Positions 7,076 through 14,672 of a stretch of 64,000 nucleotides of DNA are shown here, in pieces. Numbering within the stretch: position 1 is the stretch's first letter; each line of letters opens with the position of its first letter. The notes under the pieces were generated by a model. It saw only the letters and a list, made by a program, of their open reading frames with translations. It made no database searches and had not been told where the DNA came from. Origin of the DNA: Nocardia sp. (GTDB lineage: Bacteria; Actinomycetota; Actinomycetes; Mycobacteriales; Mycobacteriaceae); contig NZ_JAODNK010000131.1 in NCBI RefSeq assembly GCF_025465275.1, positions 62,001 through 126,000 on the forward strand, written 5' to 3'. A program made the position numbers and the translations under genes.

Positions 7076-8428
7076 ATGCAGCCACTGACCGAAGTCCAGC
7101 CCGTCGACGGCAGACATCCGTACGACTATTTCTACCGCCCCGGCATGCCGCTGCGCCCACCGCCGACCCGTGCGGTCGCCTCGGAACTCTGGTTCGAGCC
7201 GCGCAAAGCCATGCTGTCACCGTGGCTCGATGTGCGCCTGGAACCCGTGGAGACTCCGCGCACTCGGCTTATGGCCGACCACCTGTGGCAGGGCGACGAG
7301 CTCATGGACGAGGTGGTCGCGGCCTTCCGGCGACTCGGCACCGCCGGCGGCCGGCGCATGCTGACCCAGGCGCTCGCCCATGGCATCGACAGCGTGGACG
7401 ATCCGCCCGCGGAGCTGGTGAATCTCTTTGCGCGCATAGACAATCCGCCGGATTGGTACGACCCCGAGCTGTGGGAGTACGGCCGCCGACTGTGGATCAA
7501 TGTGTCCACGGCCGGGAAGATGGCCATGGGCGTACAGGATTTCATGGGGACCTTCGTCGGTGCCGAGGTCGCCTCGGCAGTGGGGGAGACGGGGCGTTTC
7601 GTCAAGGACCCCTATCGCCGGAATCTCGAATCCGCCGTCTGGTTCGGCAGTGTCACCGCACCCGGCGCCCTAGAGCGCACTTCGCCGATTCTGCACGACA
7701 CCGTGCGGGTGCGGCTCATGCATGCGCAGGTCCGCGCCATGCTGCGCCGGCGCTGGGGTGACGATCATTTCGCGCTGCACGGGAATCCCATCTCCAATGC
7801 CACCACCATGGGCGCGGCCGTCACCTTCGGGCTGACGCCGATCTGCTTCGACCATGTGCACGGGCGGCGGTGCAGTACCAGGCAACTCGATGCGGTGATG
7901 CACTACTGGGCATATATCGCCTACTGCTTCGGTGTGGCCGAGGAACTGATTCCGCGGTCGGCCGCCGAGGGAATGGAGATGGTGGACTATATGGTCGCCA
8001 CCGCCGGGGTCGCTCCGGAACGGACGGCGAATATGGCCGGTGCCGCAACCCGCGGGTTCAGTCCGGCCACCCTGCTGGGGCGCGTCCAAATCGCGGCTAC
8101 CGCACCGGCATTGGGTATGTTCGCGTACTACAGCAGTCAACCGCTGATCAGGGCGCTGCTGGCAGATACGCCGCTGCGTGCGGTTCCGTTGCAGCCCTGG
8201 TCCGCGGCGACCGGCATGGTCACCACGGCCGCCGTGCGGTTACGCGCACTGGATGATCATCTGCCTGGTGCCCGCCGCCGCATGATCCGTCGCGCCGAAG
8301 TCGTGGACCCGTTCTGGGACCGCAATATTCGAGTCGCTCGCTTCCTGGCCGCACGGGTGGGGATCAAGGGCACGCCGTTCGACCATCACGATGTCTCTGC
8401 GGAGGGGACGCCGCAGTGTCCGGTGTGA
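7076..8428 (+). CDS. Oxygenase MpaB family protein, latex-clearing-protein-like
   Basis: 450 residues, closer to the bacterial Lcp branch of DUF2236 than its upstream neighbour. The segment HDTVRVRLMHAQVRAMLRRRW corresponds to the RLMHA block of Lcp, whose His is the haem ligand, and is followed by HGNPISNATTMGAAVTFGLTP. Lcp cleaves polyisoprene extracellularly using a Tat signal, but no signal peptide is present here, so an intracellular role is likelier. The ATG at 7076 has AAGG at 7061-7064; a GTG at 7064 is also in frame. Tandem arrangement with another MpaB protein is a notable feature. Confidence 0.78.
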   Translation: MQPLTEVQPVDGRHPYDYFYRPGMPLRPPPTRAVASELWFEPRKAMLSPWLDVRLEPVETPRTRLMADHLWQGDELMDEVVAAFRRLGTAGGRRMLTQALAHGIDSVDDPPAELVNLFARIDNPPDWYDPELWEYGRRLWINVSTAGKMAMGVQDFMGTFVGAEVASAVGETGRFVKDPYRRNLESAVWFGSVTAPGALERTSPILHDTVRVRLMHAQVRAMLRRRWGDDHFALHGNPISNATTMGAAVTFGLTPICFDHVHGRRCSTRQLDAVMHYWAYIAYCFGVAEELIPRSAAEGMEMVDYMVATAGVAPERTANMAGAATRGFSPATLLGRVQIAATAPALGMFAYYSSQPLIRALLADTPLRAVPLQPWSAATGMVTTAAVRLRALDDHLPGARRRMIRRAEVVDPFWDRNIRVARFLAARVGIKGTPFDHHDVSAEGTPQCPV

Positions 8429-8437
8429 ACCGCGGCC

Positions 8438-8788
8438 TCAGCCGGAGCCGCCCGCGATGCTCAGATAGATGACCATCGCGGTGAACAGGAACCACCCGGC
8501 GCCTTGCCAGATCGTCCACGGCCGCGCTGCCCGCCACTCCTGGAAGGTGATGACGAACGCGCCGAGACCGCCCAGCAGCAGCACAATGGCGGGACCCAGG
8601 GCGACGGCAAGACGCGCGGCGGAATCGCACATCAGGGAGTCGGCATTGAGGCACTGCGGTCGTGCGGCGGCCCACACCAGAGCCAGCGCGACCACCACGG
8701 CCGTGAGGGCCAGGACCGCCACCACATAGCGCGCGGCACGCCGCAGCGTCGGCGGATCGTTCCAGCTTTTGCCGACGTCGTCGACCAT
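8438..8788 (-). CDS. Small integral membrane protein, unknown function
   Basis: 116 residues from the ATG at 8788, which has a strong ribosome site (GAGGAGG, 7-nt spacing); longer in-frame starts upstream are not supported. Three hydrophobic segments are visible (about residues 21-41, 60-82 and 98-112), with CLNADSLMCDSAARL between the first two, where the two cysteines could form an extracytoplasmic disulfide. No family is recognised. It converges with the MpaB gene, with only 9 bp between the stops. Confidence 0.65.
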   Translation of the reverse strand: MVDDVGKSWNDPPTLRRAARYVVAVLALTAVVVALALVWAAARPQCLNADSLMCDSAARLAVALGPAIVLLLGGLGAFVITFQEWRAARPWTIWQGAGWFLFTAMVIYLSIAGGSG

Positions 8789-8877
8789 GCCCGCACCTCC
8801 TCGCCGCAGCCCGCTCGAACACTCGTCACCCACAAACATAGGCCCCGCGCCGAATACGCCTACGGTGTCCGCTCGGC

Positions 8878-9003
8878 TCAGCGCGCCTCGTCCGCGAGCC
8901 CGAGGCCCAGCACGGCAGCCAGCGCCCGCTCGGGGCCGGGAAGCGCGGCCAGAATCAGGCACGCGAGGGTGAAGGCGGGCAGAACGTGGACCAGGTGCGG
9001 CAT
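8878..9003 (-). pseudogene. Remnant of a LysE/RhtB-type exporter
   Basis: A 41-codon frame reads MPHLVHVLPAFTLACLILAALPGPE and then ADEAR-stop. The hydrophobic helix ending in PGP is the start signature of LysE/RhtB amino-acid exporters, whose members are about 200 residues. The rest of the protein is absent and there is no ribosome site, so this looks like a decayed fragment. A chance small hydrophobic ORF is the alternative. Confidence 0.35.
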
Positions 9004-9032
9004 CGAACGATGCTGTCACGCGGCCGGAGTGC

Positions 9033-9779
9033 TCACCAGCTGTTTTCCGCGGCGGGCAGCGCGAAGTCCTGGCCGCCGACGTAACTGGTGCGGCCGGACG
9101 CGGTATCGGCGGTTGTCGCATCGGCGACCGCGGTCGCGAATTCTTCGACTGTCGGCAAGGCGCCCTGCTCGCGGCGAGCGGTCACGGCATCGGGATCACG
9201 GCGTTCGAGCAGTCGCACGATAATCGTGCCGTCGATCATGTCACCGGAGACGACCGTGAAACCGATTCCGCGACTGTCGAATTCGGGGATCATCTCGCGC
9301 AGCGCAGCTTCTCCGGCGCGTTTGCTCGCGGCGATCGGCTCATAGCCGGCGGGTACCGGGCGGGTGGCGGAGAAGTGCGCCTGATGGCTGGTGACGAAGA
9401 CGATGCGCCCGCCCGCGGGTAGGTGTTCGAGTGCGAGGCGCACCAACCGGGTCTGCGCATCGCGATTGAGCCGCATGGCGTACTCCGGTGCGGCAGCACG
9501 CTCCAGCCCGCCGGAGGCATTGAGCACCAGCACATCCAGCCGCCCGAACTCTTCGATCACGGAATCGATGAGCCCTCGCGCACTGTCCGGGTCGGCGATA
9601 TCCGCGCCCGCCACCGAGGCGCTGCCGCCGGCCGCGGCGATATCCGCCGCGATCACCTCCGCGCGCTTGCGTTTCTCCCGATAGTTGACGACCACATGGT
9701 CCCCGCGTGCCGCGAGCACCCGTGCGGTCTCCGCGCCGATACCACGAGATGCGCCGGTAACCAACACGATTCGCTGCAT
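9033..9779 (-). CDS. SDR-family oxidoreductase
   Basis: 248 residues. The classical short-chain dehydrogenase pattern is mostly present: TGASRGIG at residues 8-15 for the dinucleotide and NASG at about 88-91 (usually NNAG). The region of the catalytic YxxxK reads YEPIAASKRAGE, so the usual Tyr-xxx-Lys is shifted or altered and activity is uncertain. The REKRK after strand 2 suggests NADPH preference. It is divergent from an HxlR regulator with a 40-bp palindrome between the two starts, so it is almost certainly the regulator's target. Confidence 0.8.
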   Translation of the reverse strand: MQRIVLVTGASRGIGAETARVLAARGDHVVVNYREKRKRAEVIAADIAAAGGSASVAGADIADPDSARGLIDSVIEEFGRLDVLVLNASGGLERAAAPEYAMRLNRDAQTRLVRLALEHLPAGGRIVFVTSHQAHFSATRPVPAGYEPIAASKRAGEAALREMIPEFDSRGIGFTVVSGDMIDGTIIVRLLERRDPDAVTARREQGALPTVEEFATAVADATTADTASGRTSYVGGQDFALPAAENSW

Positions 9780-9807
9780 ACCCAGTCCTTCCAGCCCCCG
9801 ACGAACG

Positions 9808-9847
9808 CTTCTTATTCAGAACCAATATGGTGGTTCGAAATGAGAAG
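9808..9847. promoter_or_regulatory. HxlR operator candidate (17-bp inverted repeat)
   Basis: The arms 9808-9824 (CTTCTTATTCAGAACCA) and 9831-9847 (TGGTTCGAAATGAGAAG) pair at 14 of 17 positions around a 6-nt centre. The site lies between the divergent SDR and hxlR genes and covers the hxlR start codon (9840), which suits control of the SDR and autoregulation. Confidence 0.65.
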
Positions 9848-10190
9848 CGCAAGGCAACTCGCGGTGGGCAAGAGCCGCGCCCAGCACTCGGCAGCACCCT
9901 TGCTCGCCGCCATGGACCTACTCGGACAGCGCTGGATGCTGCGCGTGATCTGGGAACTGGAGCCCGGCCCGCTCGGCTTCCTGGAACTGCGCCGGCGCAT
10001 GGGAAATTGCTCGTCGAGCATGCTGTCGGTGCGCATGCAGCGGCTGCAGGAGGTGGGCGTGGTGGTCAAGAAACCGGACAAGTCCTACGAATTGACCGAG
10101 GCCGGAAGCGAACTCGGGCTGGCGCTGGAACCACTGTGGCAGTGGTCGGAGCGCTGGAACCTCGAGGGTGCGACCGGGGACGACGCCTAG
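9840..10190 (+). CDS. HxlR-family winged-helix regulator
   Basis: 116 residues. The HxlR fold is plain: APLLAAMDLLGQRWMLRVIWELEPGPLGFLELRRRMGNCSSSMLSVRMQRLQEVGVV (winged helix), then YELTEAGSELGLALEPLWQWSERW. Such proteins sense redox or aldehyde stress in some cases, but the signal is unknown here. The ATG at 9840 is within the palindromic operator. Another ATG at 9827 is out of frame. It is divergent from the SDR gene, its probable target. Confidence 0.85.
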   Translation: MRSARQLAVGKSRAQHSAAPLLAAMDLLGQRWMLRVIWELEPGPLGFLELRRRMGNCSSSMLSVRMQRLQEVGVVVKKPDKSYELTEAGSELGLALEPLWQWSERWNLEGATGDDA

Positions 10191-10198
10191 GGCTGGAC

Positions 10199-12205
10199 TC
10201 AGGTCGGGTCGCTGGGACCGGTAATGCCCCGCCGGACCTCGCCCGCGCGATGCTCCACCGTCTGGAAGTCACGGGACCGCGAGGACTGCAGCTGAAAGGG
10301 CACGCTTGTCACCATGACACCCGGTTCGAAGAGCAGTCGCGCCTTGAGCCGCAGCGAACTCTGATTGTGCAGCAGGTTCTCCCACCAGCGGCCCACCACG
10401 TATTCGGGGATGAATACGCTCACCACATCGCGCGGACGGGACTTGCGCTGCCGCTTGATCTCCTCGACGACCGGGCCGGTGATCTCGCGATACGGCGACT
10501 CGATCACCTTCAGCGGGATACCCACATGATTGCGATCCCAGGCATCCGCGAGCCGGCGGGTATCCGCCTCATCGACATTGACGGTGACGGCGGTCAGCGT
10601 GTCCGGCCGGGTAGCGCGCGCGAACTGCACGGCCCGGTGGGTTGCCTTGTGCCAGCCCGAAACCAGCACCAGGGCATGCACCCGGCCGGGCAGGGTCTCC
10701 AGATCGTCCGGGTCGATATCCAATTCGGCTCGCACCGCCGTGTAGTGCCGGTGGATGAACCACATGATGGCCACCAGAATCGGCATGGCGATGACCACCA
10801 GATACGCGCCGTGGGTGAACTTGGTGACCATGACGACCACCAGCACCACACCGGTGAAGCAGGCGCCGAAGGCATTGATGGCGCGGGCCCGGTGGACCCG
10901 CAGGCGGTCCGCTTTGCTCTGCTCCGAACGCAATTCGCGGTTCCAGTGCCGCACCATGCCGATCTGGCAGAGCGTGAAGGAGGTGAACACACCCACGATG
11001 TAGAGCTGGATCAGACGCGTGGTCGACCCGTGGAACGCGTAGATCAGAATCCCGGCGACGACGGCCAGCAGGATGATGCCGTTGGAGAAGGCCAGCCGGT
11101 CACCACGGGTGTGCAGCTGCCGCGGCATATAGCGGCGTTGCGCCAGAATCGAGTTCAGCAGCGGGAAGCCGTTGTAGGCGGTGTTGGCGGCCAGCACGAG
11201 GATGAGCGCCGTCGTCACCATCAGGTAGTAGAAGGCGACGCTGTGCCCGCCGAAGACCGCCGCGGTGATCTGCGCGATAACGGTCTTCTGCGCGTCGTTG
11301 TGGCAATCGCCCGGGAAACCGATGAGATCGCAGGCGTTCTCGGTGACCTTGGTTTTGGTGATCATGGCCAGTGCGGTCACGCCGGTGAACATGACGATGG
11401 CGATGACGCCCATGGCCGTCATGGTGCGGGCCGCATTGAGCGCCTTGGGTTTCCGGAAGGCGGGCACACCGTTCGAAATGGCCTCCGCGCCGGTGAGCGC
11501 GGTACAGCCGGAGGAGAAGGCGCGTAGCAGCAGGAAGGCCAGACCGGCGGTGGAGAGCCCCACCTGCTCGGCATGGATCTGATAGTGCGCGCTCTCGGCG
11601 ACCGGAGTGTGCCCCAGCAGCATCTCGCCGAAGCCGGCCACGATGAGCACGAGGACACCGAGGATGAATCCGTAGGTGGGGATGGCGAACAGCCGTCCCG
11701 ACTCACGCACGCCGCGCAGGTTCATGGCGGTGAGGAAGACGATGAAGGCCAGATTGATGGCGACCCGGAACGGATTCAGATCCGGGACCGCGGAAATAAT
11801 GTTGTCGACACCGGCCGAGACAGACACCGCGACCGTCATGACATAGTCCACCAACAGCGCCGCCGCCACGACCAATCCGGGCAGCGCGCCCAGATTCTCC
11901 GCCACCACTTCGTAGGAGCCGCCGCCGGACGGGTACGCCTGCACCACCTGCCGGTAGGACAGCGCCACCACCGCGAGCAGCACCACCACACCACCGGCCA
12001 CCAGCGGGGTGAAATGCAGATAGCTCAGCCCGCCCAGGGTGAGAATGAGCAGGATCTCCTGGGTCGCGTAGGCCACCGACGACAGCGGATCGCTGGCGAA
12101 GATGGGCAGGGCCAGGCGTTTCGTCAGCAGTGTCTCGCCGAGTCGATCGCTGCGAAACGGTCGCCCGAGAACAAGTCGTTTGGCGACATCGATCGGTGAA
12201 ACCAC
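10199..12205 (-). CDS. APC-superfamily transporter, KimA-like potassium importer
   Basis: About 668 residues from the GTG at 12205. The N-terminus RPFRSDRLGETLLTKRLALPIFASDPLSSVAYATQEIL, followed by SYRQVVQAYPSGGGSYEVVAENLG, closely follows Bacillus KimA (YdaO), a proton-coupled high-affinity K+ importer controlled by c-di-AMP. Mycobacterial Rv2690c belongs to the same type. About 12 membrane segments precede a cytosolic C-terminal domain from about residue 490 (LPGRVHALVLVSGWHKATHRAVQFAR) that resembles the KimA nucleotide-binding domain. The frame is open to 12340, and the start is uncertain. No ydaO-type riboswitch is visible upstream. Amino-acid transport is the older annotation for this family. 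Confidence 0.78.
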   Translation of the reverse strand: MVSPIDVAKRLVLGRPFRSDRLGETLLTKRLALPIFASDPLSSVAYATQEILLILTLGGLSYLHFTPLVAGGVVVLLAVVALSYRQVVQAYPSGGGSYEVVAENLGALPGLVVAAALLVDYVMTVAVSVSAGVDNIISAVPDLNPFRVAINLAFIVFLTAMNLRGVRESGRLFAIPTYGFILGVLVLIVAGFGEMLLGHTPVAESAHYQIHAEQVGLSTAGLAFLLLRAFSSGCTALTGAEAISNGVPAFRKPKALNAARTMTAMGVIAIVMFTGVTALAMITKTKVTENACDLIGFPGDCHNDAQKTVIAQITAAVFGGHSVAFYYLMVTTALILVLAANTAYNGFPLLNSILAQRRYMPRQLHTRGDRLAFSNGIILLAVVAGILIYAFHGSTTRLIQLYIVGVFTSFTLCQIGMVRHWNRELRSEQSKADRLRVHRARAINAFGACFTGVVLVVVMVTKFTHGAYLVVIAMPILVAIMWFIHRHYTAVRAELDIDPDDLETLPGRVHALVLVSGWHKATHRAVQFARATRPDTLTAVTVNVDEADTRRLADAWDRNHVGIPLKVIESPYREITGPVVEEIKRQRKSRPRDVVSVFIPEYVVGRWWENLLHNQSSLRLKARLLFEPGVMVTSVPFQLQSSRSRDFQTVEHRAGEVRRGITGPSDPT

Positions 12206-12318
12206 GGTGGCTGAGCCTAAGCGGGAAATCCGCACGAACCGGTGCGCGCGCCGTATGGATTCCGTAAAGATGCATTGAACAGCGGTGCTTCTACTTGCGA
12301 GCCCCGAGACTTGTGCAG

Positions 12319-12330
12319 TTGTCCGACTAA
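12319..12330 (+). promoter_or_regulatory. FadR-subfamily (GntR) operator-like site
   Basis: TTGTCCGACTAA fits the FadR-subfamily operator TNGTNNNACNA. It lies about 50 bp upstream of the gntR start and about 115 bp from the start of the divergent KimA-like gene. Autoregulation or control of the transporter is inferred. Confidence 0.4.
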
Positions 12331-12378
12331 CCACATACACTGTCTGGGACGTGAACCAGATTCAGGAGAGGTGACACG

Positions 12379-13155
12379 ATGGGTGACCGGACGGTCGTCG
12401 CCGACGTTGCAGACGAGTTGGCGCGCCGCGTGGCATCCGGGCAGTACACGCCCGGTGGCCTGATGCCGTCCGTTCGACAGGTCGCGGACGAGTTCGACCT
12501 GAATCGTGCGACGGCGCAACTGATTCTGGGACGGCTGGAGTCGTACGGATTCGTGGATGCGCACCGCGGCAAGGGATTCGTGATCCGCGATGTGCGCGCC
12601 GAGGGCGGTGTGGATGTCTACCGGCGGTTGTTCCGGCTCTCCATGCCGGAGCCCGAACTGGTCGCGGACATGTTCGGCAATATTGTCGAAGAGGAGCGCG
12701 GCATCGCGCTGGAGGCCCTACTCGCGTACACCGGCAGCGATCGCGCCATCGATCCCGGTGAATTCAAGGCCGATATCGATGAGCTGGAAACCCTTGCGCG
12801 CAGCGCGGATCCGGACCCGTATCGGATGCTGCGCATCGAGCTGGGCCTGCTGCGCCGAATGCTGACCGCCCTCGGGCATGTCATGCAGCGCGCGGTCCTC
12901 AACTCCATCGGTGAGATGGTGCTCGAGGTGCCGGAGGCGGTGCAGGCGTACTTCGCGGTCTCGCCGGATCTGCATGTGCTGGTCTGGCGCGCGCTGGTGG
13001 CGGTCTGGGAATCGGACAACGGGCCGAGTGAGGCGCAGCTGGCGCTCTTCGAGGATCTGTTCGGGCTCTACCACCAGAAGGTGGTGGCGCGGTTCGAGGA
13101 GCTGGTGGGTACCGCCGGCCTCGAAGAGGAGACCGTGCACGCCGCTACGGCGTAG
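12379..13155 (+). CDS. GntR-family regulator with FCD-type C-terminal domain
   Basis: 258 residues. The winged helix occupies residues 8-70 (VADELARRVASGQYTPGGLMPSVRQVADEFDLNRATAQLILGRLESYGFV), and an all-helical effector domain follows, as in the FadR subfamily. AGGAG precedes the ATG at good spacing. It is divergent from the KimA-like transporter, with a FadR-type half-palindrome between them. The ligand is unknown; organic acids or acyl-CoA are typical for this subfamily. Confidence 0.82.
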   Translation: MGDRTVVADVADELARRVASGQYTPGGLMPSVRQVADEFDLNRATAQLILGRLESYGFVDAHRGKGFVIRDVRAEGGVDVYRRLFRLSMPEPELVADMFGNIVEEERGIALEALLAYTGSDRAIDPGEFKADIDELETLARSADPDPYRMLRIELGLLRRMLTALGHVMQRAVLNSIGEMVLEVPEAVQAYFAVSPDLHVLVWRALVAVWESDNGPSEAQLALFEDLFGLYHQKVVARFEELVGTAGLEEETVHAATA

Positions 13156-13212
13156 TCATTACGGCGCAGTGGCGGCGGCTTCGGCCGATCTTGTCTGAGA
13201 CGACAGCGCAAA

Positions 13213-13285
13213 TTGTCCGATGACGGCGTTGTCCGATGACGGCGCTGCTTGATTTGGCAGCGCTGCCTATTGCCCGATGACGGCG
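13213..13285. repeat. 16-bp tandem duplication copied from a gene end, plus a third copy
   Basis: TTGTCCGATGACGGCG occurs perfectly at 13213-13228 and 13229-13244, and with one change at 13270-13285. The third copy is the coding end (NAVIGQ) of the small membrane protein gene, so the tandem copies look like a local duplication of that 3' end. Confidence 0.7.
13242..13263. terminator. Terminator-like hairpin between convergent genes
   Basis: GCGCTGC (13242-13248) pairs with GCAGCGC (13257-13263) around an 8-nt loop, between the ends of the gntR gene and the convergent small membrane protein gene. There is no long T-run on either side. Confidence 0.4.
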
Positions 13286-13575
13286 TTCATAATGGTGCCC
13301 GCACTGGTGGCGATGATCCCGCCGATCAACGCGCCCGCTATCTGCTTCGGCGCGGTGAGCGAGCCGCCGTTCCACTTCTCCCAGGCGAACTTGCCGCCGG
13401 CGAAGATGATGGCGAGGACCCCTGCCAGTAGTACGAACCAGGTGAAGTAACGGACCAGCCGCATCAGCTTGTCCGCCACCGGCGGTGTCTCTGGCGTGGG
13501 GTTGCCCAGCTGGGCCAAGACGTTCTGGGTGAGCAGGTGCTGGGTCAGCACTTCGTGGGCAGCAGTCAGCATCAT
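13267..13575 (-). CDS. Small two-helix membrane protein, unknown function
   Basis: 102 residues from the paired ATGs at 13575. A soluble N-terminal third (LTQHLLTQNVLAQLGNPTPETPP) is followed by two hydrophobic helices, LVRYFTWFVLLAGVLAIIFAGG and IAGALIGGIIATSAGTIMNAVI, joined by a short charged loop (KFAWEKWNGG). The overall pattern resembles VirB2/TrbC pilin-like subunits of conjugation systems, but no other conjugation gene is nearby, so this is only a resemblance. Its 3' end has been duplicated downstream. Confidence 0.55.
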   Translation of the reverse strand: MMLTAAHEVLTQHLLTQNVLAQLGNPTPETPPVADKLMRLVRYFTWFVLLAGVLAIIFAGGKFAWEKWNGGSLTAPKQIAGALIGGIIATSAGTIMNAVIGQ

Positions 13576-13689
13576 CTTGGCGCACTTCCACGAGAGGACG
13601 GGTTCTCTATCCGGAGTACCCGCCCGGAGCCGTGTTGCGCAAGGGGAAGAATTCAGTTGCCGCACACAGGAATCAGTCGTGCAGAGGAA

Positions 13690-13866
13690 TCAGTCGACGT
13701 CGTTGTCCGCCGAAAGGTACGCCACTGCCGCCAGATACTGCCGGCAGGCGAAGTGTTGATCGTGCACACGCAGTAGTGCGCGCGCTTTGCGATAAGTGAG
13801 ACTGCGTGGTTCGTTCTCGCAGCCGTCGCCGGCGATATCGGTGTTGCGGGCGAGCATCTGTGTCAT
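13690..13866 (-). CDS. 58-residue protein of the DUF397/XRE module
   Basis: Begins MTQMLARNTDIAGDGCENEP and continues as an amphipathic basic segment (SLTYRKARALLRVHDQHFACRQYLAAVAYLSADNDVD). A ribosome site (AGAGG, about 8 nt) precedes the ATG. The promoter region carries a 20-bp palindrome and -10-like box with the same sequence and spacing as those in front of the 82-residue gene at 15673-15921, so both are probably regulated together. The family is not recognised. Small proteins of this kind accompany WhiJ/AbaA-like clusters in actinobacteria. Confidence 0.6.
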   Translation of the reverse strand: MTQMLARNTDIAGDGCENEPRSLTYRKARALLRVHDQHFACRQYLAAVAYLSADNDVD

Positions 13867-13898
13867 GGGATGCCTCTTGCCGAGGGGAATGGTTGCAC

Positions 13899-13940
13899 TG
13901 AGTGTATGAGGGTGAAAGAGGCAGATGCAAGTACATCTGC
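13899..13940 (-). promoter_or_regulatory. Promoter/operator motif, copy 1
   Basis: TGAGTGTATGA (13899-13909) and the palindrome GCAGATGCAAGTACATCTGC (13921-13940) lie 22 bp apart start to start. On the minus strand they read as a -35 TTGCAT, an 18-bp spacer and a -10 TACACT, with the palindrome covering the -35. Copy 2 is at 16024-16065 with the same spacing. Confidence 0.65.
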
Positions 13941-14263
13941 ACGTTCGATCACTCGTGTCGCTAGGGTTTCGTCCGTTTCGGTGTTGTTGTGGCGCCAGGG
14001 ATTACGCGCCGGGCGGCCGGCGGTCGAAATGTCCACTCCGGTGGCCGCTTTCCGGTCCAGCGTTTCCTGCGGCTCCGGGGTTCGCCAGATATTGACCTGT
14101 TCGCAGGTAGCCAGCCAAATATGAAACCTACTGGTACGGAATGTCGAAATTTCTTCACAACTTCGCATCGCAACCTGGCTGAACAAGATCAAACCTGTTG
14201 TGTTGCAAAGGATATGCCCGATTTCTGCCATCGATAGCGGGCTACCCACGTGCTATCGTCGTT

Positions 14264-14310
14264 CTTGCGGTTGCAACTGCAAGAACATTTGGCCGAACAT
14301 TTGCAAGTAC
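14264..14310 (+). promoter_or_regulatory. Palindromic operator upstream of the DUF397 gene
   Basis: CTTGCGGTTGCAACTGCAAG (14264-14283) is an 18-of-20 palindrome. TTGCAAGTAC at 14301-14310 repeats the core of the two promoter palindromes elsewhere in the module. A binding site for the XRE regulator encoded downstream is inferred. The rest of the gene-free stretch 13941-14350 shows nothing recognisable. Confidence 0.5.
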
Positions 14311-14350
14311 TGAACCACCGTCTGCGGGCGGTACTGGCAAGGAGTCTGAA

Positions 14351-14587
14351 ATGATGGATATTCCGGCAACCCATCTCGACATCAACCCCAACGAACTCTC
14401 TTGGCGCAAGAGCACTTTCAGCAACCCCAGCGGTAACTGCGTGGAACTCGCGAAACTGGCGAACGGCGAGGTAGCCATGCGGAACTCACGGGACCCGGAA
14501 GGATCGGTGCTGGTCTACACCCGCCCCGAGATCGAATGCTTCCTGCTGGGCGCCAAGAGTGGAGAGTTCGACGATCTGGCGTTCTGA
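14351..14587 (+). CDS. DUF397 domain-containing protein
   Basis: 78 residues. The DUF397 signature is clear: WRKSTFSNPSGNCVELAKLANGEVAMRNSRDPEGSVLVYTRPEIECFLLGAKSGEFDDL. AAGGAG lies 6 nt before the ATG. DUF397 proteins work with XRE-DUF5753 regulators as small antagonists or partners (the Scr1/Scr2-like and WhiJ/AbaA OrfD-like families). Here the DUF397 gene is directly upstream of the XRE gene, on the same strand, with 85 bp between. Confidence 0.85.
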   Translation: MMDIPATHLDINPNELSWRKSTFSNPSGNCVELAKLANGEVAMRNSRDPEGSVLVYTRPEIECFLLGAKSGEFDDLAF

Positions 14588-14672
14588 GCGGTAGCATTGG
14601 CAATCGGCGCGGTGGTTCGCGACGTGCGGTTGTGGCCCACTGCCGGCAAATCCGAGCATCGGAGTGGACCCC

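Noticed and set aside
12206..12378. Possible ydaO/c-di-AMP riboswitch upstream of the KimA-like gene
   Set aside because: The intergenic region is short and no conserved ydaO stems or pseudoknot could be drawn.
13267..13575. Assignment of the small two-helix protein as a conjugative pilin (TrbC/VirB2)
   Set aside because: The resemblance is only in hydrophobic layout; no other conjugation gene is present, so the function is left open.
13863..14249. 128-codon minus-strand frame upstream of the 58-residue gene
   Set aside because: No ribosome site, mixed third-position composition, and it covers the promoter/operator motif; judged non-coding.
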